Assembly (NCBI GenBank): GCA_017509155.1
Contig: JAFWQE010000166.1
Coordinates: 1-36,708 of the forward strand
DNA: 36,708 bases
Direction of reading: 5' to 3'
DNA from: Prevotella sp.
GTDB lineage: Bacteria > Bacteroidota > Bacteroidia > Bacteroidales > Bacteroidaceae
The notes below the pieces were generated by a model. That model was not told the DNA's origin. It saw nothing but the letters and a program-made list of their open reading frames with translations, and did not search any database. The position numbers and the translations under genes are program-made. Each line of letters starts with the position of its first letter. Position 1 is the stretch's first letter. Below are positions 7,430 through 17,822 of the stretch, one piece after another.

Positions 7430-10400
7430 CTATCTGACCACCACTTTCCGCCCGTTGTTGATGTAGATGCCCTTCACTGTGGGCCTGCCCTCAATCTTCC
7501 GTCCGTCGAGGGTGTAGAACACAGAGCTGGAACCAGTAAGCCGAGAGTTGTTGTCGGTTATGGCGGTGGGGACAGAAGGCAGTGGGTCGTCGTCGATATC
7601 GAAGATGTAATAGGGAATGAAATGCTCGTCTATGCCCACAAGATTGCAGTAGAGGAAAGCCTCGTAGGGAGGTATCTCACCCTGATGCTGATAGTAGAAG
7701 AGTCCGATCTCACCCTCATCGTCGAGACCAAGCGTGAGCAGGGAGCCACGGTTGACGCCTTCCTGATTGACGGGTGTTCCAAACTGATCGTTTTGTCCTA
7801 TATAAGAGCCCGTCAGCCGGTTCCACGACTTGTTGAGTTCGTACACCTTTCCGTGCTCGGGATAGAGAAGATAGGTGCCTGGTTCTTCGGCCTTGATGAG
7901 GACGGGAGTCTCATGCGGCAGCAGGTTGGCCGTGCGCTTCAGCTCAGCCACATGCTCCTCCAGCTCAGCCCGTCTCACGATATAGGCCTTGAGCTGTTCG
8001 GGAAGCCGGGTGGCAAAGCCGATGTAGAGCGAGTGCCAGCCCAGCGGACCCACACGGAGAGGGAAATAACGCTCAATGCATCCAGCCTCGACATAGGGCA
8101 GCCAAGGGTCGTCTTCGTCGAGCATGTTGACGTCGGCATACTCGGGGAAGAGCACCGGTTCGTCGACATTTTCGAGCGTAGCTCCGTGAGACGAACCATC
8201 GTTGATGTAGATCTGCATGAGCGTATTGTCCTGCTCATGTATGATGCCATCGGGCATCAGCTCGGCCCGTTCACCCTCCGGCAGCGGGTTGTCGATGTAG
8301 ATGCTGCGCAGGTTGGGTATCCGGTAGAAAGCACCTTCGAGGATGGCAGAGAGCGGTCCACACACCGTCGCTGTGTCTTGTCCACGAGCCGGCGGATAGG
8401 CCATGAGGGCGTTGAGATAGTACACGTCTTCGTGGGTATTGACGGAATCGGTGAAGAGAAGTCCCTGTCGGCTCACCACCTGCGGATTCTTTTTAGCCAC
8501 AAAGATGTCGGTAATGGAAGACTGATAGAAAGCGCCCGGCTCTGCCATGCGGAAGGATGACGGCAGCATGACGGTCGGAAGGGCATCGCATCCACTGAAC
8601 ACCCCGGGACCGAGATTCCTGAGCTGCTTGGGCATTTCCACCTCTTCGAGCTGGCTGAGACCAGAAATCATTCCGTTTTCCATGCGCTTGATGCCGGCAA
8701 AATAGCGGAGCTCAGGGAAGTATCTCACATTGGCTGCATGGGGATTGAAGCGCTCCTTGAAGTCAGAAACGGTAGATTCGAACGACTCTCGCAGAGTGAT
8801 GACATTGTCCTGAGGGTTATTGTCGAAGGCTGTCATGCAGGCGCTCTCAGCCTCGGGGTCCTTGAAACGAATGCCCACCTTGCCATCCACATTGACGTTG
8901 AGGGCAATCGAGCGGAGAGCTTGCGTACACTTGCTGCGGTCAATGGTGGAACGTCCCACCAGGAATTCGGGCTCATTGCCGGTGCGCTGGTTCAGCGAAG
9001 CGGCGGCACACTCCTGAATGACGTCGAGATAGGTGTCACCATTGTAGGCGCTCCACTGCGCATCGTCGGTGAGGAACTCAAATATTTCGGTGACATTACC
9101 GGCACGATCCACCTTCTCATCGTCAGCAAAGAACATGACCGGCATGGTAAGCAGGTCGCCATAGGAAGAGGATGCAAACTGGCGAAGCATAGGATAACGG
9201 CCCTCTTCCTGCACCCAGTTGTCCCAACCTTTAAACAAATGGCCATCTGTCAGTTGTGAAGTGAGCATACCAGATGAAGAGTACACCACGTTCTCCGACA
9301 TCTGTTTGTCGAGATAGCACTCTGTTCCTTTATCCGAAAACATGCCATTACTGACGAAGTCCATTCTGCCTACGCTAAGGCATCTCTGTGCTACGTTGAC
9401 CGAACCAACGGCGATTGCCGCCTGAGTGTTGAAGCTTGGATAGCGTGGGTCTTCTGGTGGTGGTCCTTGATGCACTGAGGTAAAGCAGTCCACAATGCGG
9501 ATATTGTCAGGGGCGCTTCTGAAACCTGCCACACCGCAAAGTCCACCCAGATACTTGTTACTCACAACTCTTCCGTGGGCCATGCATCGCTCAACCGAAG
9601 CCGACTCCACAATGTGACCACACAACATTCCCACACCAATCAAGTCGGAGTAGGAAAACGAAGGGCAAATGGCACAGACGTAGCTATCGACAATGCCAAG
9701 GTCACTCACTGAGCCCGACAGATGGTCAAAGAGACCATAATTCGTATCCGGCTCGGCACTGGGTTCATCGACATAGAGCCCGTATAGAATCTTGCCGTTG
9801 CCATTGAGATGTGCTTTCCAGTCGCGCGGCGTCCACAGTTGGGCATCGCTGCGCGGAGTTCCGTTGTCTGTCAGCAGATGGTTGTTGAAGAACAGGTCGT
9901 TGCTGAGCTTGAAATAATACTTCGAACTGTTGTACTTTGAACTGATGGCACCCGAAAGCTGTGCAACATTGTGGATCATGAACGGATTCTGTTCACTTCC
10001 GTCGCCACCGTCGAACAGATTTGACTCTGCCGTTCCTTCTGTTGTCGACGTGCCGTCCCACTCATTGCCGTAGGTAATATAGAGGTGAACCTTTCGCTTG
10101 AGGTTCTTGTGCGTCACCTCTACAATGACCTCTCCGGGATCTAGCGGCCTGACGATAAAGTCCTTGGAAACGCTGACATTGCTTGCAGGCTCGATGGCGT
10201 AGTTGGTGAGCTTTTCGTGGGTCGACTTGTCCTCATAGTTTCGCAACGAGAAGTCCGCACTGACGTCGTTGGCACAATACAGGGTCTTTGAATCAGTCGT
10301 AATGTGGAAGGGATAGCTGCAAAGCTCGAAGATGTCTCTATAGCAGATTGTCTCTGACAACACCTGAGAGTAGACAGGCCACAAGGCCTCCAAATAGACG

Positions 10401-11836
10401 GAATATGACACCTCCGAAGGTGGTGGCGAACAAAAGGCTGTGACAGTTCCGTATTTGGCATTTTTCCCACATGGCCGGAAGTCGCACATCAGACGGTCGT
10501 AGCGGTATGTGCCGAATGCAGAGGCTGCGGAAGACAGCAATCGTTCCACTCTTCCAACGATGCTCCCGTAGTACTTGGATGCCTTCGGTTTCTTTATCGT
10601 TCCTGCAAAAGTGCAGTCCTTTCCATAGTACGCGTTCCCGTTGCTGCTTTGTGTGTAATAAACGTAGCCAACGATGCCGCCCACATACTCTGCCTCCGAC
10701 CCGTCAATGTAGGAACAGCTGAAGCAATTCTCCAGATTATGATAGGTTGTTCCTCTGACCATCGACGACCCAACCAGCCCCCCGAGCCTGCCTTTTCCCG
10801 ATATGGTGACGGAAGAAACGCTGAGCCTTGCCACCGGCAGGTTGCCAGCACCAAGATTCTCACTGTAGAAAGAACCGATGAGTCCTCCTATATACTGGTC
10901 ACAGCTACCTGATGCTTTGATTTCGCCAGCTGCGGAACAAAACTCCAAAGATCGTGGAAACGAGGAGACGTAGGAGAATCCGATGAGTCCCCCATAGCGA
11001 CATGCATCACCATCGACAAATGATGTTGCCACGTCGCCTACGCCAGTAATATTGACGTTGGCGTGACAGTCCTGCACCAAGCCTCCTTTGGCAGTGCTGC
11101 CGATAAACCCTGCGATGCCGCCCGTCATACCTACGTTGAAGACGCGCATGTCTGCCTCTACAACACATCGACGAAGTGATTCATGCGAGTCGCCTTCCCC
11201 GATAATGCCTCCAACAGAAGATGCTTCACCTGCATTGATTACAAAGTCGGCCTGCACACGACAGTTGGAAACGATGCCTGAGTTATTCCTTATCTCTCTC
11301 GTTCCCAGCAATCCGCAGATGGCCCCCACGCAGCATTGTCCCGGCACGGTGACCGAGATGACGGATTTTTCCAGCTTGATGCCATCCACTTTTCCGATGA
11401 TCTTTCCAAAGAGTCCGAACAAATCGGTCTTATCGGTTCCATTCGCCTTCAGCCGCATGTTGCTGATGGTGTATTCGTCGGGGTTCGTCAAGGTGCCCTT
11501 GAAGCAGTGGTCTCCTCCACAGCCTATGGGCACCCAGCCGTAATTGTTCAGCGAGATGTCGGCCCCGAGCTTGAAGAAAACGCCACTGAAAGTGTTGCCT
11601 TCCTCGTTCGCCTTCCATGCGATAAGAGCCAGCTCACCGGCACTGCTGATGACGTAAGGGTCTCTTTGGGTTCCCGAACCATGCTCAAAACCGGTGCTGC
11701 GATGGTCGTACCAGGTCTCGCCGACAAAGCCTTCCACTGCGGTATAGGCATGGATTCTGGTGTTGCCAATGGTCAGCAAACAGACGACCATCGCTATTGT
11801 CATCATCCACCCTTTATGATATTCCTTGCTCTTCAT
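7430..11836 (-). CDS. Large exported GLUG / leucine-rich-repeat surface protein
   Basis: About 1468 aa from the ATG at 11836; an in-frame ATG ten codons upstream (11866) is possible, but the signal peptide reads better from 11836. After a signal peptide (~1-30) there are two beta-helix-like modules. Each opens with a 'G(S/D)G(T/S)xxxP(Y/F)xI' strand (near residues 58 and 610) and the first has many GLUG-type turns (VGGIIG, TGGIAG, YGGLIG, IGGLIG, LGGLVG, VGGIVG). An Ig/BIG2-like segment lies between them (~520-600). A BspA-type leucine-rich region follows (~1020-1130, 'YFAGIKRMENG', 'LRNLGPGVFSGC'). The last ~40 residues (FYTLDGRKI...GRKVVVR) are the Prevotella-type C-terminal tail associated with export and surface attachment. 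Its start is 57 nt after the stop of the giant gene at 11894-16894 and no promoter is seen between them, so the two are probably co-transcribed. A role in adhesion or matrix binding is inference from the family. Confidence 0.85.
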   Translation of the reverse strand: MKSKEYHKGWMMTIAMVVCLLTIGNTRIHAYTAVEGFVGETWYDHRSTGFEHGSGTQRDPYVISSAGELALIAWKANEEGNTFSGVFFKLGADISLNNYGWVPIGCGGDHCFKGTLTNPDEYTISNMRLKANGTDKTDLFGLFGKIIGKVDGIKLEKSVISVTVPGQCCVGAICGLLGTREIRNNSGIVSNCRVQADFVINAGEASSVGGIIGEGDSHESLRRCVVEADMRVFNVGMTGGIAGFIGSTAKGGLVQDCHANVNITGVGDVATSFVDGDACRYGGLIGFSYVSSFPRSLEFCSAAGEIKASGSCDQYIGGLIGSFYSENLGAGNLPVARLSVSSVTISGKGRLGGLVGSSMVRGTTYHNLENCFSCSYIDGSEAEYVGGIVGYVYYTQSSNGNAYYGKDCTFAGTIKKPKASKYYGSIVGRVERLLSSAASAFGTYRYDRLMCDFRPCGKNAKYGTVTAFCSPPPSEVSYSVYLEALWPVYSQVLSETICYRDIFELCSYPFHITTDSKTLYCANDVSADFSLRNYEDKSTHEKLTNYAIEPASNVSVSKDFIVRPLDPGEVIVEVTHKNLKRKVHLYITYGNEWDGTSTTEGTAESNLFDGGDGSEQNPFMIHNVAQLSGAISSKYNSSKYYFKLSNDLFFNNHLLTDNGTPRSDAQLWTPRDWKAHLNGNGKILYGLYVDEPSAEPDTNYGLFDHLSGSVSDLGIVDSYVCAICPSFSYSDLIGVGMLCGHIVESASVERCMAHGRVVSNKYLGGLCGVAGFRSAPDNIRIVDCFTSVHQGPPPEDPRYPSFNTQAAIAVGSVNVAQRCLSVGRMDFVSNGMFSDKGTECYLDKQMSENVVYSSSGMLTSQLTDGHLFKGWDNWVQEEGRYPMLRQFASSSYGDLLTMPVMFFADDEKVDRAGNVTEIFEFLTDDAQWSAYNGDTYLDVIQECAAASLNQRTGNEPEFLVGRSTIDRSKCTQALRSIALNVNVDGKVGIRFKDPEAESACMTAFDNNPQDNVITLRESFESTVSDFKERFNPHAANVRYFPELRYFAGIKRMENGMISGLSQLEEVEMPKQLRNLGPGVFSGCDALPTVMLPSSFRMAEPGAFYQSSITDIFVAKKNPQVVSRQGLLFTDSVNTHEDVYYLNALMAYPPARGQDTATVCGPLSAILEGAFYRIPNLRSIYIDNPLPEGERAELMPDGIIHEQDNTLMQIYINDGSSHGATLENVDEPVLFPEYADVNMLDEDDPWLPYVEAGCIERYFPLRVGPLGWHSLYIGFATRLPEQLKAYIVRRAELEEHVAELKRTANLLPHETPVLIKAEEPGTYLLYPEHGKVYELNKSWNRLTGSYIGQNDQFGTPVNQEGVNRGSLLTLGLDDEGEIGLFYYQHQGEIPPYEAFLYCNLVGIDEHFIPYYIFDIDDDPLPSVPTAITDNNSRLTGSSSVFYTLDGRKIEGRPTVKGIYINNGRKVVVR

Positions 11837-11893
11837 TCTTCTTCTCTTGGTTGAAATATAATGCATTCCACGGTCTTATTGCCCATGCAACTG

Positions 11894-14800
11894 TCAGAAA
11901 CTGAACTTCCGGCTCTCCTTTGCCGTGGAAAGCAGGTAGACGTCGTGCCGCTTTATGGGCACAAACACTTCCCCACCCTCTGGCGAACAGCTGTACACCA
12001 TGATTCCATTCGAGGCGAAAACGCGCAGGCGGTCACCTGGTGTGAGTCCGCTGACACGGAGACCGTTGTCCTCCTTCACCACATTGATCAACGAACCGTT
12101 GGCTGCAATGTCGCGCTTGATCTGCTCGATGACCGTGGGGTCTTCGTCGGGAAGCAGCGTCACATAATGCGCATTTTCCACAAGCTGCACGTTGGGAACG
12201 GCGGCTCTTTCCCTTGAAATGCTGCTCAGCTTTAGGTTAAACACGTGTACGTTCAGGTAAGCCTTGGCAGATTCTACGATGCCCGGCACCTTCACCGTTA
12301 CGATGGCCTTGCGCTGACCGGCGTATTCTGAGAAGTCATCGGCGGTGACAATCACCTCCGACTCGTCGTTGATGGGCTCGTCAATCATGACGTGGGGGTA
12401 GATGCCGACCCTCACGGCCACATCGCTGTTAAGCCCACGCGGTGAATGGTCGGTGAGTTCTACGACGAAGTAGTTGGTTCCGTTCTCTACGCTATGGCCT
12501 ACCAACTCGCACTCCACATTCTCAACGCCCACATAGTTGGCGGGCATTGACTGGAGCTGATGACGGAAGCTGATGTTGCGGCGAGTGGGGTGGTTCTGCG
12601 CCCTGAACACGTTTTCGTAGTCCACGCTTACCTGTGTGGAAAGGTAGCCGTCGAAGTTTTCGTCGATGGGATACTGCACGACGAACTTGCGGTTATGGCT
12701 CGGCGCCACGTATGTGTCGTCGAGTTCGAATTCCTTGCCATTGATAATGAACTGTGTCCGGCGGATGGGCGATGTGCCGGTGTTGCGCACATTGAAGCTC
12801 ACGGGCAACTGAGAACCTCCCAGCAAAGCCTGACGTGTGTACTCCACATCATATTCGAAACTGTTGGTGAAGTATCGTTCGTTGCTCATGATGACGGCTT
12901 CGCCGGTGTTGATGTCGGCCAACGAGTAGACCACCTTGATGCGCGAGTCGTCGAGGAAACCGTCGAAGTCGAGCATCAGCAGACTGTCTCGTTCGGCTCC
13001 AAGTGTGAGGGGTGCCGTGACATGGGGCGACGGCATGAGGATGATGCGCGAGGCATTGAGCATGGTGCAGACCTCATCGCCGTAGTTGTCGGCGTCTTCT
13101 CCGCGCATGGCATTGTTCATTTCTGTCCACAGCACGGCGAAGTGGTCGAGCTGGCTGGCTGCCCTGTCGCAGATGATCTTCACACGATGGGGCGAGCAGA
13201 AGTTGGCACCGATGTCGCTACCGGCCAGTCCGTCGCCGTGACCATCCATGCGCATGGTCTTCACAAAGATGTCGCGCGTGGAGTCGTTTTTCTCATAGAG
13301 CATGGCGACAACAGCGTGCTGACCGACACGGTTCATGAAGAAATGCTGCGGGTTGACGGACTCGTCGACGATGCTCACCTTGCTGGAACCCATTTCCACG
13401 GAGGCAAACTTGAACTCACGGTAGTAGTTGGCGCTGTCAAGCGGATTGTTGGCCAGGCTGGCACCCACAAGCACCGAGTCGTTGCGCATCATGAGGTCGT
13501 AGGCGGCCACGCTGCGCTTTTCGTTGAGACGGAACAGGTTGACGGGTTCGCTCCACTTGTCTCCGTCGAAGCATGAAACCACGAGATAGCCGTCGAGCGA
13601 GCTGTTGTAGAGGGTGTCGGTCTCATCGCGCGGCACGAGTTCCTTGATGAGTCCGCGCTGCCAGATGCACGCTGCGTGGCCGTTGTCCTGGATGGTCACC
13701 ACGGGTTTGCAGTTCACCTGTCCGTCTTCGTCAATCACAATGGTCTGCCGCCAGGGACTGTTGCCGTTCCTCACCTTGGCCACAATCTGCGTCTGCTGTC
13801 CCATTTCGTTCATCCTACGCACGGCATGAGGACCGCCCAGCATGATGGGTTCTTCGACGCGCCCCTGCTGTTCATAGACCACCACCTCGTATTCGCCACG
13901 CTTCGAGCGCATGTGGTTGGTGGCGCCCGTGCCCTCGGTCGAGAGGGTGGTCGTGGTGTTGCTGTTGGTGTTGAGCAGTGCCACGCGGTCGTCGTTGTCG
14001 TCAACAGGGTCGACAAGGTCGTTGTACACCACAAGACTGTCGCTCAGGAAGTGCGGATTGGCATTGCTGCCCACATTCTCAACGAGGGCCTCGCCGAAGG
14101 TCATGTCGGGCAGCCGGCGCGGTTGCAACAAGGGCAGGTTTTTCTTGTCTTTGTCCCGGTCGGTTATCCAATAGGGATACATGGGGTGGAATGGATTGTG
14201 CCCGTCGTTGCGTGGATAGAACCCACGGGCGCCGAATGTTGCTGTGGCGCGCCCGGCCCACTGGAATCCGAAGGTGTTGATTTTGGCGTATGCCTCCACG
14301 CCAAGCAGTCCCATCAAGCTGATTCCGAAATCGGGCAACGAGGCCTCAAAGCGGTTGGCAATGCCGATGCTCAGTCCGGCCTTGCAACCGGCACGCAGTC
14401 CGGCATTGATGTTCAATAAGGGATTGGGCGGCGTTCCCACTTCCATCCAGGCGCCCACCTTGAACTTTCCTGACAGGAAGGCGAAATAGCCGAAGTTGTC
14501 GCACAACTCATAGACGCTCATCGGATACTTCGAATTAAGGGTCTTTACGCCGAAGTCCAGCTGCGCCGACAGTTCGAAGTTGGCACCGATCTTGAAGGTG
14601 GGAATCATACGGGTTATCTGTGCGAACGTCGATGTGCCCAGATACCAGTCGAAGATGTCGGGCACCATGACGCCGATGCCGTAGCCAATGGTGCCGCTGG
14701 CCTGCTGCATCTGCAGTCCATGGGTGAAGAGTTTGGGACCCAGGCCACACGTCATCACCATCTTTCCTCCGCCAAACCATCCTTGGCCCAGGCGGTTGCC

Positions 14801-16894
14801 GTCGAAGGAGAAGATGTCGTCCATCTCCTTCATCACCCAGTCGTCGAGGACTACATCTTTGCCGATGACGCTGTATTTGTCTTTGTCGTATCCGTCGATC
14901 TTGGTTCCGCTGGCATATTCACAGGCCTCCTTGCGCATGTCGCTCATCTCCTTCGACTCGCCCGGACGCGACTCGCCAGGCTCCAACATGCCGCCACGCT
15001 TGTAGGTCAGCGAGGTTGTTGAGGTAACAATCTGCTTCTTGATGTCGAACACCAGCGACTGACTGATGGACAGCGGCTTCACGCTCAACTGGAAGCTCAT
15101 GGGCAGCTGCAGGTTGTAGTCGGCGTCGGCCAGTGCCTTGGTGCCGTCGTTGGTGCGGTCGGCAGCTATCTCTTCGTTCACCTGCTTCTCCACGCCGTCC
15201 TTCAGCTTGTCGCGGTCCACCCTGATGTTCATCATGCAGGGGAAGCGGTCGTAGGTGTAGCCTGGGGTCTCGAGGGTAAGGCGGAAGTATTTGTTCACAG
15301 GTACCATCTCCACCATGTCGTAGCGCATGTAGTAGTAGTCGCGCTCAAAGCCGGGATAGTCGGATGCATGGAGCACGGTGACATCGGGCCAGCGACCGGT
15401 GTACGTCATGTTGTCTTCGGCCACCACAGCCTTCAGCGAGGGATTGCCAACGCTCTGCGCACGCGGACTGGAGAAGGTGAGTTCGAGCTTGGCGTAATGG
15501 CTCACCGGCACATAATTCAGCACCTTGGGCCAGCTGTTGCCGGCATCGTCGACAAACACAAGCGTGTCGGCCTTGGGCCTGATAGAAATATCATCGTCAA
15601 GAAGGTCGCAAACCATGTGGTCCATGCTTTGCATCACGGTCACGCGCTTGGTGTCGTTGAGGGTGAGCAGATGGGCTCCGCTCACGGTTATTCCGCCATC
15701 ACTCTGCTTGGGAAGGGCAAAGAGTTTCACAACGTCCTTGCACAGCGCCTCGTCAACGATGTGGGTGCGAGGGTCGGCAGCACCGGGATATTTGTAGACC
15801 GTTGGGCACATGCCGTTGGCGATGATCTCCACGTAGGCGGGATTGCCGTAGGTGAGAATCTTGAACGCCTTGCGCTTGGCATCGTAGCCCAGGTCGCGAG
15901 CATTGATGGCAGGTACCGCCACGCCGTTGGTGTCGACCGAGCACACGTTGATTTCGGCTTTCTTCACTACTTCGCTCTTGTCGGTCAGAACGGTCAGGAA
16001 AAGGGTGTCGTAGCGCTCATACAGTCCGGTGCCTATCCAGTTGAAGTTCACCAGCTCGCGGCCCTCATGCTTGTCGAGCTTGAAGTCGGTGCGCAGCTTG
16101 ATGGCCTCGAAGTCGGGGTCGGGATTCACGCCTGTGTGCATGGCTCGCATGTTCAGTCGCAGCTTGTGGTCGCCGCCGGTCTCCCCGGTCTTCAGCATCA
16201 TGTCTACAAGGTCCTTGTCCTTAGGCACGTAGAAACTCTGGAAGGCAGAGCCACACAGGTCCAGACTGTGGGTGTCGGCGTGATAGTCGCACTCCTCATC
16301 GGTGTAGCCCAGCATGTATTCCAGCGTATAGGTCTCGCCGGTTACCTGTCGCTTGGAGTCAAGCTGGAAGAGGTAGAGATTCTCGTCGTCCCAGTCGTAA
16401 ACGAAATACTTGAAGAGGATGAAACTGCTGGGGTTGTCCGTGCGGCTCACCTTTATCTCAACGGGCTTGTCGCGCCGGCACACGTTCACGAAGAAGCTGC
16501 GGCTCACCGTGAGCGAGCCATGCTCGCCGTCGCCGTCGCTCACGTCTACGCGAAACGAACCCGCACGACCGCAGTTGTCAATGCGGAAGCAAAGCATGCA
16601 GTGGTCGCGCATGCGCCAGAACAGCTGCTGGTCGGCTACGCCCTTCATGCGGCTGTCGCCAAACATGCGCATCACTTCCTCCACTTCCACCTGATTGCCG
16701 GCAATGTCGTGGGTCTCACCGCCCTTCACCTCGCGCCAGTCCAGTTCGGGCATGTCGAAACTGAAGTTGTCAAGGGTGGGCAAATCGGAGATGTTATTGG
16801 CGAAATAGAGTTTGAAATCCTGCGCCCTGCTTGTGCAGGCTATGCCGAGAAACGCGCATAGCAGGCAAAGTCTGAATAAACGGAATCCTTTCAT
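11894..16894 (-). CDS. Giant exported protein with CARDB-like domains, paralogue of the 2382-aa protein
   Basis: 1666 aa with a signal peptide (~1-24, ends SRAQ). Residues ~1-650 are beta-rich and unfamiliar. Residues ~700-900 are a Gly-rich, alternating-hydrophobic stretch (for example GIGVMVPDIF, LMGLLGVEAYAKI) that could be amphipathic beta structure. From ~898 (FYPRNDGHNPFHPMYP) to the end it is colinear with the 2382-aa protein encoded at 20458-27606. Shared landmarks are a 'VTIQDNGHAACIWQRG' strand (~1068), 'DGFLDDSRIKVVYS' (~1311) and a CARDB-like adhesion domain (~1350-1430). The C-terminus (LRVFASNGIMVYS...VYLLSTAK) resembles a type IX sorting domain. It has its own promoter and probably leads a two-gene unit with the GLUG protein. 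No function is known; a surface scaffold or adhesin is inference. Confidence 0.85.
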   Translation of the reverse strand: MKGFRLFRLCLLCAFLGIACTSRAQDFKLYFANNISDLPTLDNFSFDMPELDWREVKGGETHDIAGNQVEVEEVMRMFGDSRMKGVADQQLFWRMRDHCMLCFRIDNCGRAGSFRVDVSDGDGEHGSLTVSRSFFVNVCRRDKPVEIKVSRTDNPSSFILFKYFVYDWDDENLYLFQLDSKRQVTGETYTLEYMLGYTDEECDYHADTHSLDLCGSAFQSFYVPKDKDLVDMMLKTGETGGDHKLRLNMRAMHTGVNPDPDFEAIKLRTDFKLDKHEGRELVNFNWIGTGLYERYDTLFLTVLTDKSEVVKKAEINVCSVDTNGVAVPAINARDLGYDAKRKAFKILTYGNPAYVEIIANGMCPTVYKYPGAADPRTHIVDEALCKDVVKLFALPKQSDGGITVSGAHLLTLNDTKRVTVMQSMDHMVCDLLDDDISIRPKADTLVFVDDAGNSWPKVLNYVPVSHYAKLELTFSSPRAQSVGNPSLKAVVAEDNMTYTGRWPDVTVLHASDYPGFERDYYYMRYDMVEMVPVNKYFRLTLETPGYTYDRFPCMMNIRVDRDKLKDGVEKQVNEEIAADRTNDGTKALADADYNLQLPMSFQLSVKPLSISQSLVFDIKKQIVTSTTSLTYKRGGMLEPGESRPGESKEMSDMRKEACEYASGTKIDGYDKDKYSVIGKDVVLDDWVMKEMDDIFSFDGNRLGQGWFGGGKMVMTCGLGPKLFTHGLQMQQASGTIGYGIGVMVPDIFDWYLGTSTFAQITRMIPTFKIGANFELSAQLDFGVKTLNSKYPMSVYELCDNFGYFAFLSGKFKVGAWMEVGTPPNPLLNINAGLRAGCKAGLSIGIANRFEASLPDFGISLMGLLGVEAYAKINTFGFQWAGRATATFGARGFYPRNDGHNPFHPMYPYWITDRDKDKKNLPLLQPRRLPDMTFGEALVENVGSNANPHFLSDSLVVYNDLVDPVDDNDDRVALLNTNSNTTTTLSTEGTGATNHMRSKRGEYEVVVYEQQGRVEEPIMLGGPHAVRRMNEMGQQTQIVAKVRNGNSPWRQTIVIDEDGQVNCKPVVTIQDNGHAACIWQRGLIKELVPRDETDTLYNSSLDGYLVVSCFDGDKWSEPVNLFRLNEKRSVAAYDLMMRNDSVLVGASLANNPLDSANYYREFKFASVEMGSSKVSIVDESVNPQHFFMNRVGQHAVVAMLYEKNDSTRDIFVKTMRMDGHGDGLAGSDIGANFCSPHRVKIICDRAASQLDHFAVLWTEMNNAMRGEDADNYGDEVCTMLNASRIILMPSPHVTAPLTLGAERDSLLMLDFDGFLDDSRIKVVYSLADINTGEAVIMSNERYFTNSFEYDVEYTRQALLGGSQLPVSFNVRNTGTSPIRRTQFIINGKEFELDDTYVAPSHNRKFVVQYPIDENFDGYLSTQVSVDYENVFRAQNHPTRRNISFRHQLQSMPANYVGVENVECELVGHSVENGTNYFVVELTDHSPRGLNSDVAVRVGIYPHVMIDEPINDESEVIVTADDFSEYAGQRKAIVTVKVPGIVESAKAYLNVHVFNLKLSSISRERAAVPNVQLVENAHYVTLLPDEDPTVIEQIKRDIAANGSLINVVKEDNGLRVSGLTPGDRLRVFASNGIMVYSCSPEGGEVFVPIKRHDVYLLSTAKESRKFSF

Positions 16895-16988
16895 AAACTC
16901 GTGTAGATTTATTTTTAGAGCAGAGACCTTTGTGCGTAAGGAAATAGGCTTTTATTCTCTACATGAAAATATCTATCATATAACCTTG

Positions 16989-17019
16989 CAAAGGTATGAA
17001 AAAAACAGCAAACAACAAA
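16989..17019 (-). promoter_or_regulatory. Bacteroidota-type promoter of the 1666-aa protein gene
   Basis: On the minus strand, TTTG (17019-17016), a 19-nt spacer and TACCTTTG (16996-16989) match the -33/-7 pattern. The predicted leader is about 85-90 nt. Confidence 0.7.
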
Positions 17020-17140
17020 GCCTTGTCACGTTTTTAACACTTCCACCACGACGAATGCCTTTCGTACAACGATTATCACGAATCTGACGAATCATAACAC
17101 CCATCACCTTCCTGCGCTTTCCGTTCTTTCTGCATGGTTG

Positions 17141-17342
17141 AAACAATTTCTGTGTTTTCCATGATTTCTGTGTGAGCAATCACCCCCCGTATTTTCTGCG
17201 TGAGCAAAACAATTTCTGTGATTTCCGTGATTTCTGTGTGAGCAATCACCCCCCGTATTTTCTGCGTGAGCAAAACAATTTCTGTGATTTCTGTGATTTC
17301 TGTGTGAGCAATACATTGTCTGTGCTTTCCGTGCTTCCCGTG
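17141..17342 (-). repeat. 66-bp-period minisatellite built from TTTCTGTGA-like 9-mers
   Basis: A block containing TGTGAGCAATCACCCCCCG and TTTTCTGCGTGAGCAAAAC recurs with a 66-bp period (TGTGAGCAAT at 17171 and 17237, partial at 17303). Between blocks are 9-nt steps of TTTCTGTGA/TTTCCGTGA. On the minus strand it can be read as repeated 'HTEITEITEI', a motif often seen as spurious protein in this phylum. Two full periods plus edges are present and nearly identical. Confidence 0.9.
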
Positions 17343-17414
17343 CAAGATTATTGCTTTTCTCTCATAAAACCGACAATCTTGAAAACCCAAACCGACAATT
17401 TCACGCACCCATTT

Positions 17415-17502
17415 CAATGGATTCGTTCAACAAAACCAATGGAATCGTCGAACAAAACCAATGGAATCGCTGAACAATTCCAATGGATTCGTTCTACCAT
17501 TC
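17415..17502 (+). repeat. 22-nt tandem array, locus 2 (4 units)
   Basis: Units start at 17415, 17437, 17459 and 17481, each beginning CAATGGA(A/T)TCG. The array ends in CCATTCTGCCGCTTTT, a flank shared with locus 3 (28744-28831). It sits between the divergent giant-protein gene and the sigma operon, upstream of both. Confidence 0.9.
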
Positions 17503-17733
17503 TGCCGCTTTTCATTCACCATCCCATCATCTTCCCCGCACATTTCTGGCGTTTTGTCATGGAGCGCAATTTGATTTATACGCCAAATTGAATGAGTTTA
17601 TTTGCCAAGTAAAGTGTGTTTTTCTGCCAAAAGAAATTAGTTTTTCTGGCACAAGAAATGACTCTTGCATAAAACGTTCCGCTCTCACATCGGTGAAAGC
17701 GCATCCTTTCCGACTGCGTTTTCTTATAATGAC

Positions 17734-17764
17734 TTGGTGGATTCTCCTAAAAACACTATTTTTG
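17734..17764 (+). promoter_or_regulatory. Bacteroidota-type promoter of the sigma/anti-sigma operon
   Basis: TTG (17734-17736), a 20-nt spacer and TATTTTTG (17757-17764) match the housekeeping -33/-7 pattern. So the operon does not obviously depend on its own ECF-type sequence. Confidence 0.7.
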
Positions 17765-17772
17765 CAGCATCC

Positions 17773-17822
17773 TTTGGGGCACGGGCGTTTACCCTTACCA
17801 AAACGGGGTTTACGTGCCACAA
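17773..17822 (+). promoter_or_regulatory. Hairpin in the leader of the sigma operon
   Basis: GGCACG (17778-17783) pairs with CGTGCC (17813-17818), and flanking TTTG/CAAA can extend the stem with single-base bulges. It would lie at the very start of the predicted transcript, about 70 nt before the start codon. A role in mRNA stability or expression is inference. Confidence 0.4.

Noticed and set aside
17076-17417. 113-aa minus-strand frame reading 'HTEITEITEI' repeats
   Set aside because: It is a translation of the 66-bp DNA minisatellite, with no signal, domain or promoter; treated as a repeat, not a gene.
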